DNA of 5,999 nucleotides from Candidatus Bathyarchaeota archaeon. Its GTDB lineage: Archaea; Thermoproteota; Bathyarchaeia; Bathyarchaeales; Bathycorpusculaceae. Below the pieces are notes generated by a model. That model saw only the letters and a program-made list of their open reading frames with translations, was not told where the DNA came from and did not search any database. Shown here piece after piece: positions 1 through 5,785 of this stretch. The position numbers and the translations under genes are program-made. The stretch is from assembly GCA_018396615.1 (NCBI GenBank), contig JAGTQT010000083.1, forward strand, positions 1-5,999. Reading direction: 5' to 3'. Every line of letters starts with the position of its first letter. Position 1 is the first letter of the stretch.

Positions 1-286
1 GCTCATGCGAAGTTCCATAGATTGTGCCCTTCTCCAGCTGCTCCTTTACAGCCTTCACAACGGGCGGTGGACTGTGACCAAGTATCAACGCTGTGTGCCC
101 TAGCCAGAAGTCAACGTATTCGTTGCCGTCAACATCATAAAGCTTGCTGCCCTTCGAACGTGCAGTATAGAAGGGGTAAGGATCGAAAAACCTAATTCTA
201 TAAGAGACTCCTTCTGGAAGAACTTTTTGGGCGCGTTCATAGAGAGTCTTAGATCGAGAAGTTTTTGCAGCGTATTCGCTTGACAT
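1..286 (-). CDS. Class III PLP-dependent aminotransferase, glutamate-1-semialdehyde aminomutase-like (partial, N-terminal 95 residues)
   Basis: The gene runs off the left edge of the window; 95 codons from the ATG at 286 are visible and no stop is reached. The translation carries the N-terminal pattern of the family: SKTLYERAQKVLPEGVSYRI, then KGSKLYDVDGNEYVDFWLG, then ALILGHSPPPVVKAVKEQL, then GTIYGTSHE. These match the stretch before the PLP-binding large domain in glutamate-1-semialdehyde 2,1-aminomutase (heme and cobamide precursor synthesis) and in related class III aminotransferases. The usual VNSPVRAF segment is replaced by VSYRIRFFDP, so a relative acting on another amino substrate is equally possible and I give no symbol. 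The catalytic lysine lies outside the window. The ATG at 286 is preceded by GGATGTG seven bases upstream, one mismatch from an archaeal Shine-Dalgarno sequence. An in-frame ATG at 298 is the alternative, but it has only an A-rich tract directly before it. Confidence 0.88.
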   Translation of the reverse strand, partial: MSSEYAAKTSRSKTLYERAQKVLPEGVSYRIRFFDPYPFYTARSKGSKLYDVDGNEYVDFWLGHTALILGHSPPPVVKAVKEQLEKGTIYGTSHE

Positions 287-333
287 TTCCAGGCACATCC
301 TTTTTTTGCCTTTTCAGCTCTGATAACACTGGC

Positions 334-341
334 TTATTATG
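334..341 (-). promoter_or_regulatory. Possible TATA box for the aminotransferase
   Basis: On the minus strand ATAATAAG lies about 48 bases before the ATG at 286. Transcription starting about 25 bases downstream would give a leader of roughly 24 bases containing the purine-rich AAAAAAAGGATGTG tract. Position and composition fit an archaeal TATA box, but the match is short. Confidence 0.35.
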
Positions 342-363
342 GTTTCCATGGCTTCTTTCAAGT

Positions 364-383
364 TGTATACAAAAGCATCAACA
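364..383 (-). repeat. Dispersed 20-base motif, copy 1
   Basis: The minus strand reads TGTTGATGCTTTTGTATACA. It differs at two of 20 positions from each of the copies at 5518-5537 (plus) and 5786-5805 (minus). It ends in the self-complementary hexamer GTATAC. No second, inverted copy is found within several hundred bases, so if the motif is an element end, this one is solitary. Confidence 0.55.
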
Positions 384-743
384 AGTCTGCCTTTTTCACG
401 GCTTTGGTTATTCCAGGGCAAAGTTGGTATGGTTTACCAGTAAGCAAGTTAATAAGCTCAACAAGGATTTCTTTGTCAACTTTGACATTTAAGTTCCAAA
501 AAACTCTTGAAAGGTAAGAGTGCTGGCTTTGATAGCCATATTTTGGGTAAATCCATGAACAAAACAAAACTCATTGTGGCTTTAAGCTACCGTAACGAAA
601 CCTCTATCTCTACTAAAAAGCGTTCAGAGATTGTGGGATCCGTAAGAGGGATTTCCATATAGGCTAGTGTCTCATGTAAATCAAATAATACTGCTTTTGT
701 AAGGCGCATGTTATCAATCTTACATATGCAAGGTTCTCGCCAA

Positions 744-753
744 CTATATTAAA
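744..753 (+). promoter_or_regulatory. TATA-like box for the GNAT gene at 798
   Basis: CTATATTAAA sits about 50 bases before the ATG at 798. A start site about 25 bases downstream would give a leader of roughly 25 bases carrying the ribosome site GAGGGG (784-789), eight bases ahead of the ATG. This pairing of TATA box and Shine-Dalgarno is the clearest promoter in the window. Confidence 0.5.
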
Positions 754-797
754 GATTTAAGAAGCCCTCAAACATAGCCTTACGAGGGGCTAGAACG

Positions 798-1376
798 ATG
801 GCTTTGGATTTAGAATTCTATCCGCTGACTTCTGAAAGATGGGTAGATCTGGAGAAGCTATTTGGCAAGCATGGAGCCTGTGGCGGCTGCTGGTGTATGT
901 GGTGGCGTCTCAGCAGAGCTGACTTCAACAGAAACAAAGGCGAAGGAAACCGAAAAGCATTCAAGAAGATTGTGGATTCAGGTCATATTCCAGGAATCCT
1001 GGCCTACTTTGACGGTCAACCAGTGGGATGGTGCGCTGTTGCCCCTAGAGAGTCCTTTCCCATGCTGGAAAGGTCGCGAACGCTTAAGCGCGTTGATGAT
1101 AGGCCAGTATGGTCTGTTGTGTGCTTTTTTATGGCTAAACTGTTTAGGCGGAAAGGCTTAACCGTTAAACTCTTGGAAGCTGCAATAAAATATGTAGAGG
1201 CAAAAGGCGGAAACATAGTGGAAGGATATCCAACAGGCTCTGCAAAAGCTCAGCCTGATCCCTTTATGTATACTGGGTTGGCTTCATCATTCCGTAAAGT
1301 GGGCTTTGTTGAGGTTCTCCGTCGATCCAGAAATCGGCCGATAATGCGTTATGTGATAGGGAAGAAAAAGAAATGA
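798..1376 (+). CDS. GNAT family N-acetyltransferase with GACGGCWCMWWR motif
   Basis: This 192-residue protein should transfer an acetyl group from acetyl-CoA to an amine; the acceptor cannot be told from sequence. The acetyl-CoA-binding motif A is visible as SVVCFFMAKLFRRKGLTVKL (about residues 106-125), where R117-x-x-G120-x-T122 takes the place of the R/Q-x-x-G-x-G/A pyrophosphate loop. The following helix LLEAAIKYVEAKGG and the late FRKVGFVEVLRRS segment (165-177) are standard GNAT elements. Near the N-terminus, residues 26-37 form GACGGCWCMWWR, a Cys/Trp-rich signature I associate with a GNAT subgroup found in bacteria and archaea. The C-terminus is basic, ending in four lysines. The ATG start is supported by GAGGGG eight bases upstream. 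The gene stands alone, and a T5 tract directly after the stop may help termination. The motif-based family call is firm; the substrate is unknown. Confidence 0.93.
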   Translation: MALDLEFYPLTSERWVDLEKLFGKHGACGGCWCMWWRLSRADFNRNKGEGNRKAFKKIVDSGHIPGILAYFDGQPVGWCAVAPRESFPMLERSRTLKRVDDRPVWSVVCFFMAKLFRRKGLTVKLLEAAIKYVEAKGGNIVEGYPTGSAKAQPDPFMYTGLASSFRKVGFVEVLRRSRNRPIMRYVIGKKKK

Positions 1377-1406
1377 TTTTTGAAAAACGATATAGAAAGT
1401 TTTTTA
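1377..1406 (+). terminator. T-rich tract after the GNAT gene
   Basis: The stop codon is followed at once by TTTTTG and, 20 bases later, by TTTTTT. Archaeal transcription often ends at T-runs without a strong hairpin. The second run doubles as a TATA-like box for the next gene, so its role is uncertain. Confidence 0.3.
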
Positions 1407-1409
1407 AGG
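1394..1409 (+). promoter_or_regulatory. Possible BRE/TATA for the Mrr-like nuclease
   Basis: A purine-rich AGAAAG followed by TTTTTTAAGG resembles an archaeal BRE plus TATA box. Initiation near 1430 would give a leader of about 27-39 bases. A second TATA-like sequence, GGTATAAG at 1429-1436, lies closer and would place initiation almost on the start codon. I cannot choose between them. Confidence 0.3.
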
Positions 1410-1456
1410 CGATTGTTCAACGCAACGTGGTATAAGCATTTTAGTGTTTATTGTTG

Positions 1457-2191
1457 GTGAGTAGAAGCTTGAATGTTGAAAAGGAGCTGATAATTTCTAT
1501 ACTAAAGCTAACGAGAGATAGACCGGTTTCACATGAACTAATCAGTAGAGATGCAACTATTGCATTACAGCTAACACAGAAATTGCTTCAAAAAATGCAA
1601 AATGACGGCCTAGTTAATGTTGATGGATCTTTGCTTAAGACAAGCAGCCTGCAACGGTTCAGGTTGGCTATTCAAGCATTGCGTTTTGGAGCCGACCTTG
1701 AGAGGGTTGCGGGCTTCCTCACTTGGCAGGAATTTGAATACATTGCAGCATTTGCGTTTGAGCAAAACGGCTATGACGTTCACAGAAACTTTCACTTTAC
1801 ACATAAACGGCGAAGATATGAGATAGACATTGTTGCTTGTAAGAGACCGCTAATTGTCTGCGCTGATTGCAAGCATTGGCATCACCACCTGCCTCCATCA
1901 AGTCTAAAAGAAATCGTCGGAGAACAAGTGGACCGTGCTTCAGCATTTGCAAGCTTTTCCAAAGGCAAAGACCAGCTGGGATGTGCTTGGGTAGATGCAA
2001 AGATAGTGCCAGCAGTTTTAACCCTCACAGAAGGACATCCAAAGTTTTTAAAAAAAGTTCCTGTTGTTCCAATACTCCAGATTCAAGATTTTATTCAGCA
2101 ACTGCCAGCCTATGCAGATTCAACTATAGCGCATCTTAAAGTAAATTTTACATGCTCTCAGCATGATTGCCAAAGCAAGACATTGAAGTAG
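1457..2191 (+). CDS. Winged-helix and PD-(D/E)XK nuclease, Mrr-like orphan restriction endonuclease
   Basis: This protein is about 244 residues long from GTG at 1457. Residues about 8-60 (from VEKELIISILKL to NDGLVNVDGSLL) look like a winged helix-turn-helix DNA-binding domain. Residues 90-165 look like a PD-(D/E)XK nuclease core: WQEFE (E92/E94) in the first helix, then YEIDIVAC with D124, then CADCK with D137 and K139, then GEQVDRASAF, a helix that often carries a conserved Gln in Mrr-like enzymes. The active site is therefore E...D-x12-D-x-K. Mrr-like enzymes cut DNA, often modified or foreign, but no methylase or partner lies beside it. Cys128, 135 and 138, His140 and His142-144 cluster at the active-site strand. 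Start choice is open: in-frame TTG at 1451, GTG at 1457 and TTG at 1469, the last with GGTGA eight bases upstream. It converges on hjc with 16 bases between stops. Confidence 0.8.
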   Translation: MSRSLNVEKELIISILKLTRDRPVSHELISRDATIALQLTQKLLQKMQNDGLVNVDGSLLKTSSLQRFRLAIQALRFGADLERVAGFLTWQEFEYIAAFAFEQNGYDVHRNFHFTHKRRRYEIDIVACKRPLIVCADCKHWHHHLPPSSLKEIVGEQVDRASAFASFSKGKDQLGCAWVDAKIVPAVLTLTEGHPKFLKKVPVVPILQIQDFIQQLPAYADSTIAHLKVNFTCSQHDCQSKTLK

Positions 2192-2207
2192 ATAGTCTAG
2201 CTATAAC

Positions 2208-2642
2208 TTACTTTGCTTCATCTTGCAGATTCATGTTTCCGCGGTCTCTTTTGAGAATTCTCACTTTTTCTGGCAGTTTTTTCTTTTCCCAGCCTTTCCA
2301 CTCTAATTTCTTAAAGATCCATTTTTTACCCAAGTGCGCCGCGAGCACAGCGTGCTTGTACTGATTTTCCAGCGGAATTATCTCTTCTAGGAATCTAAAC
2401 AGCTTCTCGATTTGCTGTTTTGGAAAATAAGCATAGTAAGAAGCATTTTTCACTTCAAACGCGTATATGTGCAAGCCTTTTCTTGCCATGACATCTGGCA
2501 AAGGGTTAAGACTCGGATTGCTTACTGGGACGCGTACAGCGTTGAAACCATGCTTGTACAGGAGTTTGACAAGCGCGTTCTCGCTGTAGAAGCCTCTTTT
2601 TCTCCACCGCCGGATTTTATCTTTGTCTACAAATCTACCCAT
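2208..2642 (-). CDS. hjc: Holliday junction resolvase Hjc
   Basis: Hjc is a homodimeric, metal-dependent nuclease that cuts four-way DNA junctions during archaeal recombination repair. This 144-residue copy shows the family order: RKRGFYSENALVKLLYKHGF (14-33) with catalytic E21, then VRVPVSNPS (36-44) with the conserved Ser41, then PLPDVMA with D50, then YAFEVKNA with E63 and K65, then FPKQQIEKLFRFLE (73-86), the QxxxL helix. All four metal-site residues are present. Two deviations are visible: the usual ER pair at the first acid is EN here, and about ten basic residues precede the RKRG segment. The C-terminus carries a lysine-rich tail, making the protein slightly longer than typical Hjc. 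It lies 62 bases downstream of lonB on the same strand, with its own TATA-like box in the gap, so it may be transcribed alone or by read-through. Confidence 0.92.
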   Translation of the reverse strand: MGRFVDKDKIRRWRKRGFYSENALVKLLYKHGFNAVRVPVSNPSLNPLPDVMARKGLHIYAFEVKNASYYAYFPKQQIEKLFRFLEEIIPLENQYKHAVLAAHLGKKWIFKKLEWKGWEKKKLPEKVRILKRDRGNMNLQDEAK

Positions 2643-2647
2643 TAAAA

Positions 2648-2697
2648 TCTCTCTCGAAGATTGCAGAAAAAGTGTATGAAGTGCAGCGTCTTTTAAA
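2648..2697 (-). promoter_or_regulatory. Promoter and ribosome site of hjc in the lonB-hjc gap
   Basis: On the minus strand TTTAAAAG (2690-2697) lies about 50 bases before the hjc ATG, placing initiation near 2667 and leaving a leader of about 25 bases. GAGAGAGA (2648-2655) starts five bases before the ATG and is a weak Shine-Dalgarno match. Together they suggest independent transcription of hjc. Confidence 0.4.
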
Positions 2698-2704
2698 GAT
2701 TAAG

Positions 2705-4999
2705 CTAAATTCTTCGGTGGCGTGGTTGCACTGGAATGCTTATTGGGGTTTTCTCAACAAGGCATTCCTTTAAGTAGTCATCCAAAGTGGCGGCTGGCAC
2801 AACTTCGATGGAATAGTCGTGTGCATCTATTGACTGCTCAAAGTTTTTCAGGGGAATGACTACTTTCTTGAAACCCCATGCCTCTGCAGCTTTTATTTTC
2901 TCATGGACCCCGCCGATTGCCGTGATCTGTATTGAGTCGCCTACGCCGAGGTTTATTTCGCCAGTCACAGCCACATCCTGTCTAACTGGTTTTCCTTCGA
3001 TCAGCGAGCATAGCAAGATCGCCATCGTGACGCCTGCAGATGGGCCATCTACTCCGTAGGATTGGGAAAAGTCTATATGTGTTAGATAGTCCTGTGCTAT
3101 GTCGACACCATATTTCTGCAGTATTACACTTCTTACTTTGGCGATGCTGTCTGAAATGAAACTTTGTCCTTTTGCGACTCCTGTGACTTTGTAGTATCCT
3201 TTTAGCGAGTAATCCCGAGGGAGCTCCGTCCGCTGAACCATGCTTGCCTTCACGTTCAAGACGCTGCCGGTCATTTCTCCGCTGAAGGGATCGCGAACAA
3301 CTGCCAAACCATGTATCTGTCCAAGCTTGACTCCTTTAGGCTTTATCTCCAAGAATTTGCCTCGCTCGCTTATCTCGTGCTCAAGTATCTGCCGCTGAAT
3401 CGTTTTACAGTGCTGCTCTATAGCTTCTTTAACATGTCTTCTTTCAACAACCTTGCAGTCCTCATTCATTGCCAGAACCGCGGCAGTTTTGATAATCGAG
3501 ATAAGCGGTCGGAACCTTGTGGTTAACGCATTCTTTTTGTTGCTTCTTCTTCTGCCTTCTTCAACAATCTCGTAGCAAGCATCTCGGCTAAATGGGATAA
3601 GGTTGAAGCGTTTGACCTCTTGAGCGATAAATTGAAGATACTTGCGTCTGTTTTCCACAGTGTTAGGCATGTCATTATTCATTTTCACAACTTTGCCGTA
3701 ACCGTAAATCCTATCCATCAACGCCGGATGGATCTGGCCGATGCTGTCAAAGTTACCTGCACCCACTAGGAAAGTTATGGCCGGCACAGGTTCCGTTGAA
3801 ATAGCCATCGCCGCGGTGTCTCCTCCATGCCATCTTCCCCTCAAAGTTATAGGCAACTGACCATCCTCAAGCACGGTCAACAGTGTTACCGCCTCTTCAG
3901 GGTCAAGATTCTTTATTTCATCAATGTAAAGAATCCCCAAAGATGCACGATGCACATCTCCAGCGCTGACACGTTGATGTTCCGGTGTGCCCATGCCTCC
4001 GGTCTGATAGGGATCCCATGCCACTGATCCAAAAAGCTGGGCGCTTCTATGTCCAGTCGCATCAACAAAAGGTGCATGGCCTTGGCTGTTGTCAACTATT
4101 AGCTTCGGAACATCAGTTTGCTGAGCCCCACCGATTCCTTTCATGTTCCCTAAGCCGCTAAGTTTGGAAAACCACCACATGAACACTCCGAAGAAAATCA
4201 AGCTGCCCCCAGGAATGAACGTTAAGGGCACTAGCCCAACAAATTTGCCGATAAGGTAGTCTCCGAAGTTACCATTGTAGTAGTCTTGAAGAGGTTCGCC
4301 CATGTAATCGGGATTCGCTTGCCATGTCTGCCACGCCTGCAACATGAAGTAGAAGCCTAAGCCTATCAGAGTTAAACCCATAACTATTAAGAAAAGTTGC
4401 AGTACTTTGAACCCTATTTTTGTGACAAATTTTCGCTTGAGCTCCTTAAGCTGTTCTTTTTGAATTATACTCTTTCCTTCGCCACCTTTGCTAATTGAAA
4501 TCTTGGGCTGACTCGGCAAAGCAGGGTTTTTCCAGCACAAGACATCAAAAATCTTTATGCCATTCTCCTTGTAGACCTGCGTAAGCTTTTCTGCTAAAGC
4601 TCTCCCAATAAGCGACTTGCCTGTTCCTGGATCTCCAAGCAGCAGCAGGTAAGGTCCAGGGCTTATGACCGTTTTGGCTGAAGGCTTTGACTTGTCAGGG
4701 TTGCTCCAGCTGTCATACCATTTGGCTTTTTCCAGCCACTTTAGCTTGTGCACCCATTCGTCCAGACAAAGAAAGCATTCTTTTAGCGCCTGATCCTGTC
4801 CTATTGCCCAGTTTATCAGATTATCATCTACTGGGTATCCTTCGGTGCTTTTGAATTTGCCCCAGTCCCATTTGACCCTTACTTTTCGACCGTTAACGGT
4901 TTTCTCAAGCACTTCAACTTCGTTACCAAAGTGGTTAATGGGCATTTTTGGCACCTTTGCTGCTTTCGCCTTCTCAACAAGAAAACGGGGCACGAACAA
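2705..4999 (-). CDS. lonB: Membrane-anchored ATP-dependent protease LonB
   Basis: LonB is the archaeal membrane Lon protease, a hexameric AAA+ unfoldase and Ser-Lys peptidase facing the cytoplasm. Numbering from TTG 4999 (764 residues): IGQDQAL at 66-72; Walker A GDPGTGKS at 122-129; two hydrophobic segments at about 198-220 and 253-277, the LonB anchor lying between Walker A and B; the hallmark DNSQGHAPFVDATG at 303-316; Walker B ILYIDE at 356-361; sensor-1 N416; arginine finger R430 in HPALMDRIYGYG; sensor-2 region TTRFRP at 493-498. In the protease domain, catalytic Ser654 lies in GVDGPSAG and Lys701 in GGVHEKIKAA. It is longer than typical LonB because of an N-terminal extension, an aromatic insert before Walker A and a basic C-terminal tail. 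Start is uncertain: TTG 4999 or GTG 4993 would be nearly leaderless from the TATA at 5026-5033, while ATG 4945 has AAAGGTG six bases upstream. Confidence 0.96.
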   Translation of the reverse strand: MFVPRFLVEKAKAAKVPKMPINHFGNEVEVLEKTVNGRKVRVKWDWGKFKSTEGYPVDDNLINWAIGQDQALKECFLCLDEWVHKLKWLEKAKWYDSWSNPDKSKPSAKTVISPGPYLLLLGDPGTGKSLIGRALAEKLTQVYKENGIKIFDVLCWKNPALPSQPKISISKGGEGKSIIQKEQLKELKRKFVTKIGFKVLQLFLIVMGLTLIGLGFYFMLQAWQTWQANPDYMGEPLQDYYNGNFGDYLIGKFVGLVPLTFIPGGSLIFFGVFMWWFSKLSGLGNMKGIGGAQQTDVPKLIVDNSQGHAPFVDATGHRSAQLFGSVAWDPYQTGGMGTPEHQRVSAGDVHRASLGILYIDEIKNLDPEEAVTLLTVLEDGQLPITLRGRWHGGDTAAMAISTEPVPAITFLVGAGNFDSIGQIHPALMDRIYGYGKVVKMNNDMPNTVENRRKYLQFIAQEVKRFNLIPFSRDACYEIVEEGRRRSNKKNALTTRFRPLISIIKTAAVLAMNEDCKVVERRHVKEAIEQHCKTIQRQILEHEISERGKFLEIKPKGVKLGQIHGLAVVRDPFSGEMTGSVLNVKASMVQRTELPRDYSLKGYYKVTGVAKGQSFISDSIAKVRSVILQKYGVDIAQDYLTHIDFSQSYGVDGPSAGVTMAILLCSLIEGKPVRQDVAVTGEINLGVGDSIQITAIGGVHEKIKAAEAWGFKKVVIPLKNFEQSIDAHDYSIEVVPAATLDDYLKECLVEKTPISIPVQPRHRRI

Positions 5000-5025
5000 T
5001 TAAAGCGGTTATTTCTAAATTCATA

Positions 5026-5033
5026 ATATAAAA
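5026..5033 (-). promoter_or_regulatory. TATA box of lonB
   Basis: On the minus strand TTTTATAT lies about 30 bases before the TTG at 4999. Archaeal initiation about 25 bases downstream would fall near 5000-5004, giving a leaderless or nearly leaderless transcript if TTG 4999 or GTG 4993 is used, or a leader of about 55 bases if translation starts at ATG 4945. Confidence 0.5.
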
Positions 5034-5092
5034 GAAAACAAAACATGGCTTGACTGCCGCAGAACAACGTGCATTCGAACAGCCTTACAGCG

Positions 5093-5234
5093 CGTTTAAA
5101 GCTTAAATGTTGACGTTTAACTCAAAAAAGCCTAAATTTACGCCTGTAATTAATCGAACGTAACAGGCGTCTAAAACCTCTGCAGAATTTGTGTTCACGC
5201 GCAAAACCAAAAAGACAGTTTTACGCTTTAAACG
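5093..5234. repeat. Nested inverted repeats upstream of lonB
   Basis: CGTTTAAAGCTTAAA at 5093-5107 is the reverse complement, with one mismatch in 15, of the sequence at 5220-5234. Between the arms lies a second inverted repeat, ACGCCTGT at 5140-5147 and ACAGGCGT at 5163-5170, an 8-bp stem with a 15-base loop. The outer arms contain TTTAAA, which could also be TATA-like boxes on either strand. Confidence 0.5.
5140..5170. repeat. 8-bp perfect stem-loop
   Basis: ACGCCTGT pairs fully with ACAGGCGT across a 15-base AT-rich loop. The stem is GC-rich compared with its surroundings, and there is no T-run directly after it on either strand, so it is not an obvious terminator. It could be part of an RNA or a protein-binding palindrome. 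Confidence 0.5.
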
Positions 5235-5331
5235 GCAAAAACAGCTTATTTCAACCTTTTTTCACACAGTCTAAAGCCTGATGCATGGTCTTAACCGTGG
5301 CCTTATAGAAAAACCGTTGAAAATCCCCATG

Positions 5332-5375
5332 CGAAGCAAAGGCTGCTAGTCTTCGATGCTGCTTCGAGCCTTTGC
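5332..5375. repeat. 9-bp stem-loop with a competing 7-bp pairing
   Basis: GCAAAGGCT (5336-5344) pairs fully with AGCCTTTGC (5367-5375) across a 22-base loop. CGAAGCA (5332-5338), which overlaps the left arm, can instead pair with TGCTTCG (5360-5366). The two pairings exclude each other. The loop also contains the direct repeat CTTCGA twice. No function is assigned. Confidence 0.45.
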
Positions 5376-5517
5376 CCTTAGAGAATCCCTCTTAGCGCAG
5401 CAGTAATGTCCCGTGATGATGGCTTAGCCCGCTAGAATAATGGTTAATATGTTCTTAATCGTTGTATTTGCCGTATGGTTGGAGTCATCTTTGCTTATCA
5501 TAGTGAGTTCGTCGGTT

Positions 5518-5537
5518 TGTTGATGCTTGTGTATACG
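5518..5537 (+). repeat. Dispersed 20-base motif, copy 2 (left terminal inverted repeat)
   Basis: TGTTGATGCTTGTGTATACG on the plus strand. It differs from each of the other two copies at two positions and lies opposite in orientation to the copy at 5786-5805. Confidence 0.55.
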
Positions 5538-5675
5538 TTTTTTGGTTTCTGATGGGAACCTGATTTCACCAGCGTTCTTTCATGCGTTTTTTGAGACTGT
5601 GAAGAAGGCTTGTTTCGGCTTATTTTTGGTCGCACTAGGTTTTTGCGCCATTCTGTAGGCTAGGCAGCGCATTTT

Positions 5676-5706
5676 CTTTAACCGTTAAAGTTGGTTTTTT
5701 ACTTTT
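5676..5706 (+). repeat. Palindrome followed by a T-rich run
   Basis: CTTTAACCGTTAAAG (5676-5690) is a 7+7 inverted repeat around one central base, and TTGGTTTTTTACTTTT follows directly. It resembles a weak AT-rich terminator on the plus strand, but nothing upstream is clearly transcribed, so a binding palindrome is equally possible. Confidence 0.3.
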
Positions 5707-5785
5707 AGGTGATATTAGTTAGTTTGGTAATACACATGTCTTTTATACGTCACCATACTTCACCGTAGATGCGAAGCGCTAAGAG

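Larger units (their letters stand above)
287..797. other. Gene-poor intergenic stretch between divergent aminotransferase and GNAT genes
   Basis: No convincing gene is seen here. It separates two divergently transcribed genes and should hold both promoters (334-341 minus, 744-753 plus). A minus-strand open frame at 567-358 starts only from TTG and has no recognisable domain. A second minus frame over 430-314 has no start after its upstream stop and ends EKGRLVDAFVYNLKEAMETI before running to a stop at 314-316. A 35-codon plus-strand frame at 555-662 starts with ATG but lacks a clear ribosome site. These could be decayed coding remnants or chance. A short hairpin TGGCT/AGCCA sits near 523-537. 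The one notable item is a copy of the dispersed 20-base motif at 364-383. Confidence 0.6.

Noticed and set aside
447..460. Exact 14-base match, in opposite orientation, to 5961-5974 in the second GNAT gene, both encoding a similar Leu-Glu-Leu-Ile-Asn run on their own strands
   Set aside because: The match does not extend into longer protein similarity, and its order relative to the 20-base motif is inconsistent between the two places, so it is probably chance.
358..567. 69-codon minus-strand open frame
   Set aside because: It starts only from TTG, has no ribosome site and no recognisable domain, and lies in a gene-poor stretch; mentioned only as a possible relic.
862..1161. 99-codon plus-strand frame inside the first GNAT gene
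   Set aside because: It is a shadow of the real frame, which carries the GNAT motifs and a Shine-Dalgarno sequence.
4888..4899. 12-base perfect palindrome ACCGTTAACGGT
   Set aside because: It lies inside the lonB coding sequence over TVNGR codons and has no sign of being a site.
5072..5080. ATTCGAACA, resembling a tRNA T-loop
   Set aside because: No acceptor, D or anticodon stem can be built around it on either strand.
5389..5398. 10-base inverted match to 5776-5785
   Set aside because: Many 10-base inverted matches are expected by chance across 6 kb.
5413..5419. GTGATGA, a perfect C-box sequence for a C/D box guide RNA
   Set aside because: No CTGA D box follows within the usual spacing and no C'/D' pair is visible.
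5678..5689. TTAACCGTTAAA also present in the GNAT gene at 1158-1169
   Set aside because: One or more 12-base coincidences are expected in a window of this size when both strands are counted.
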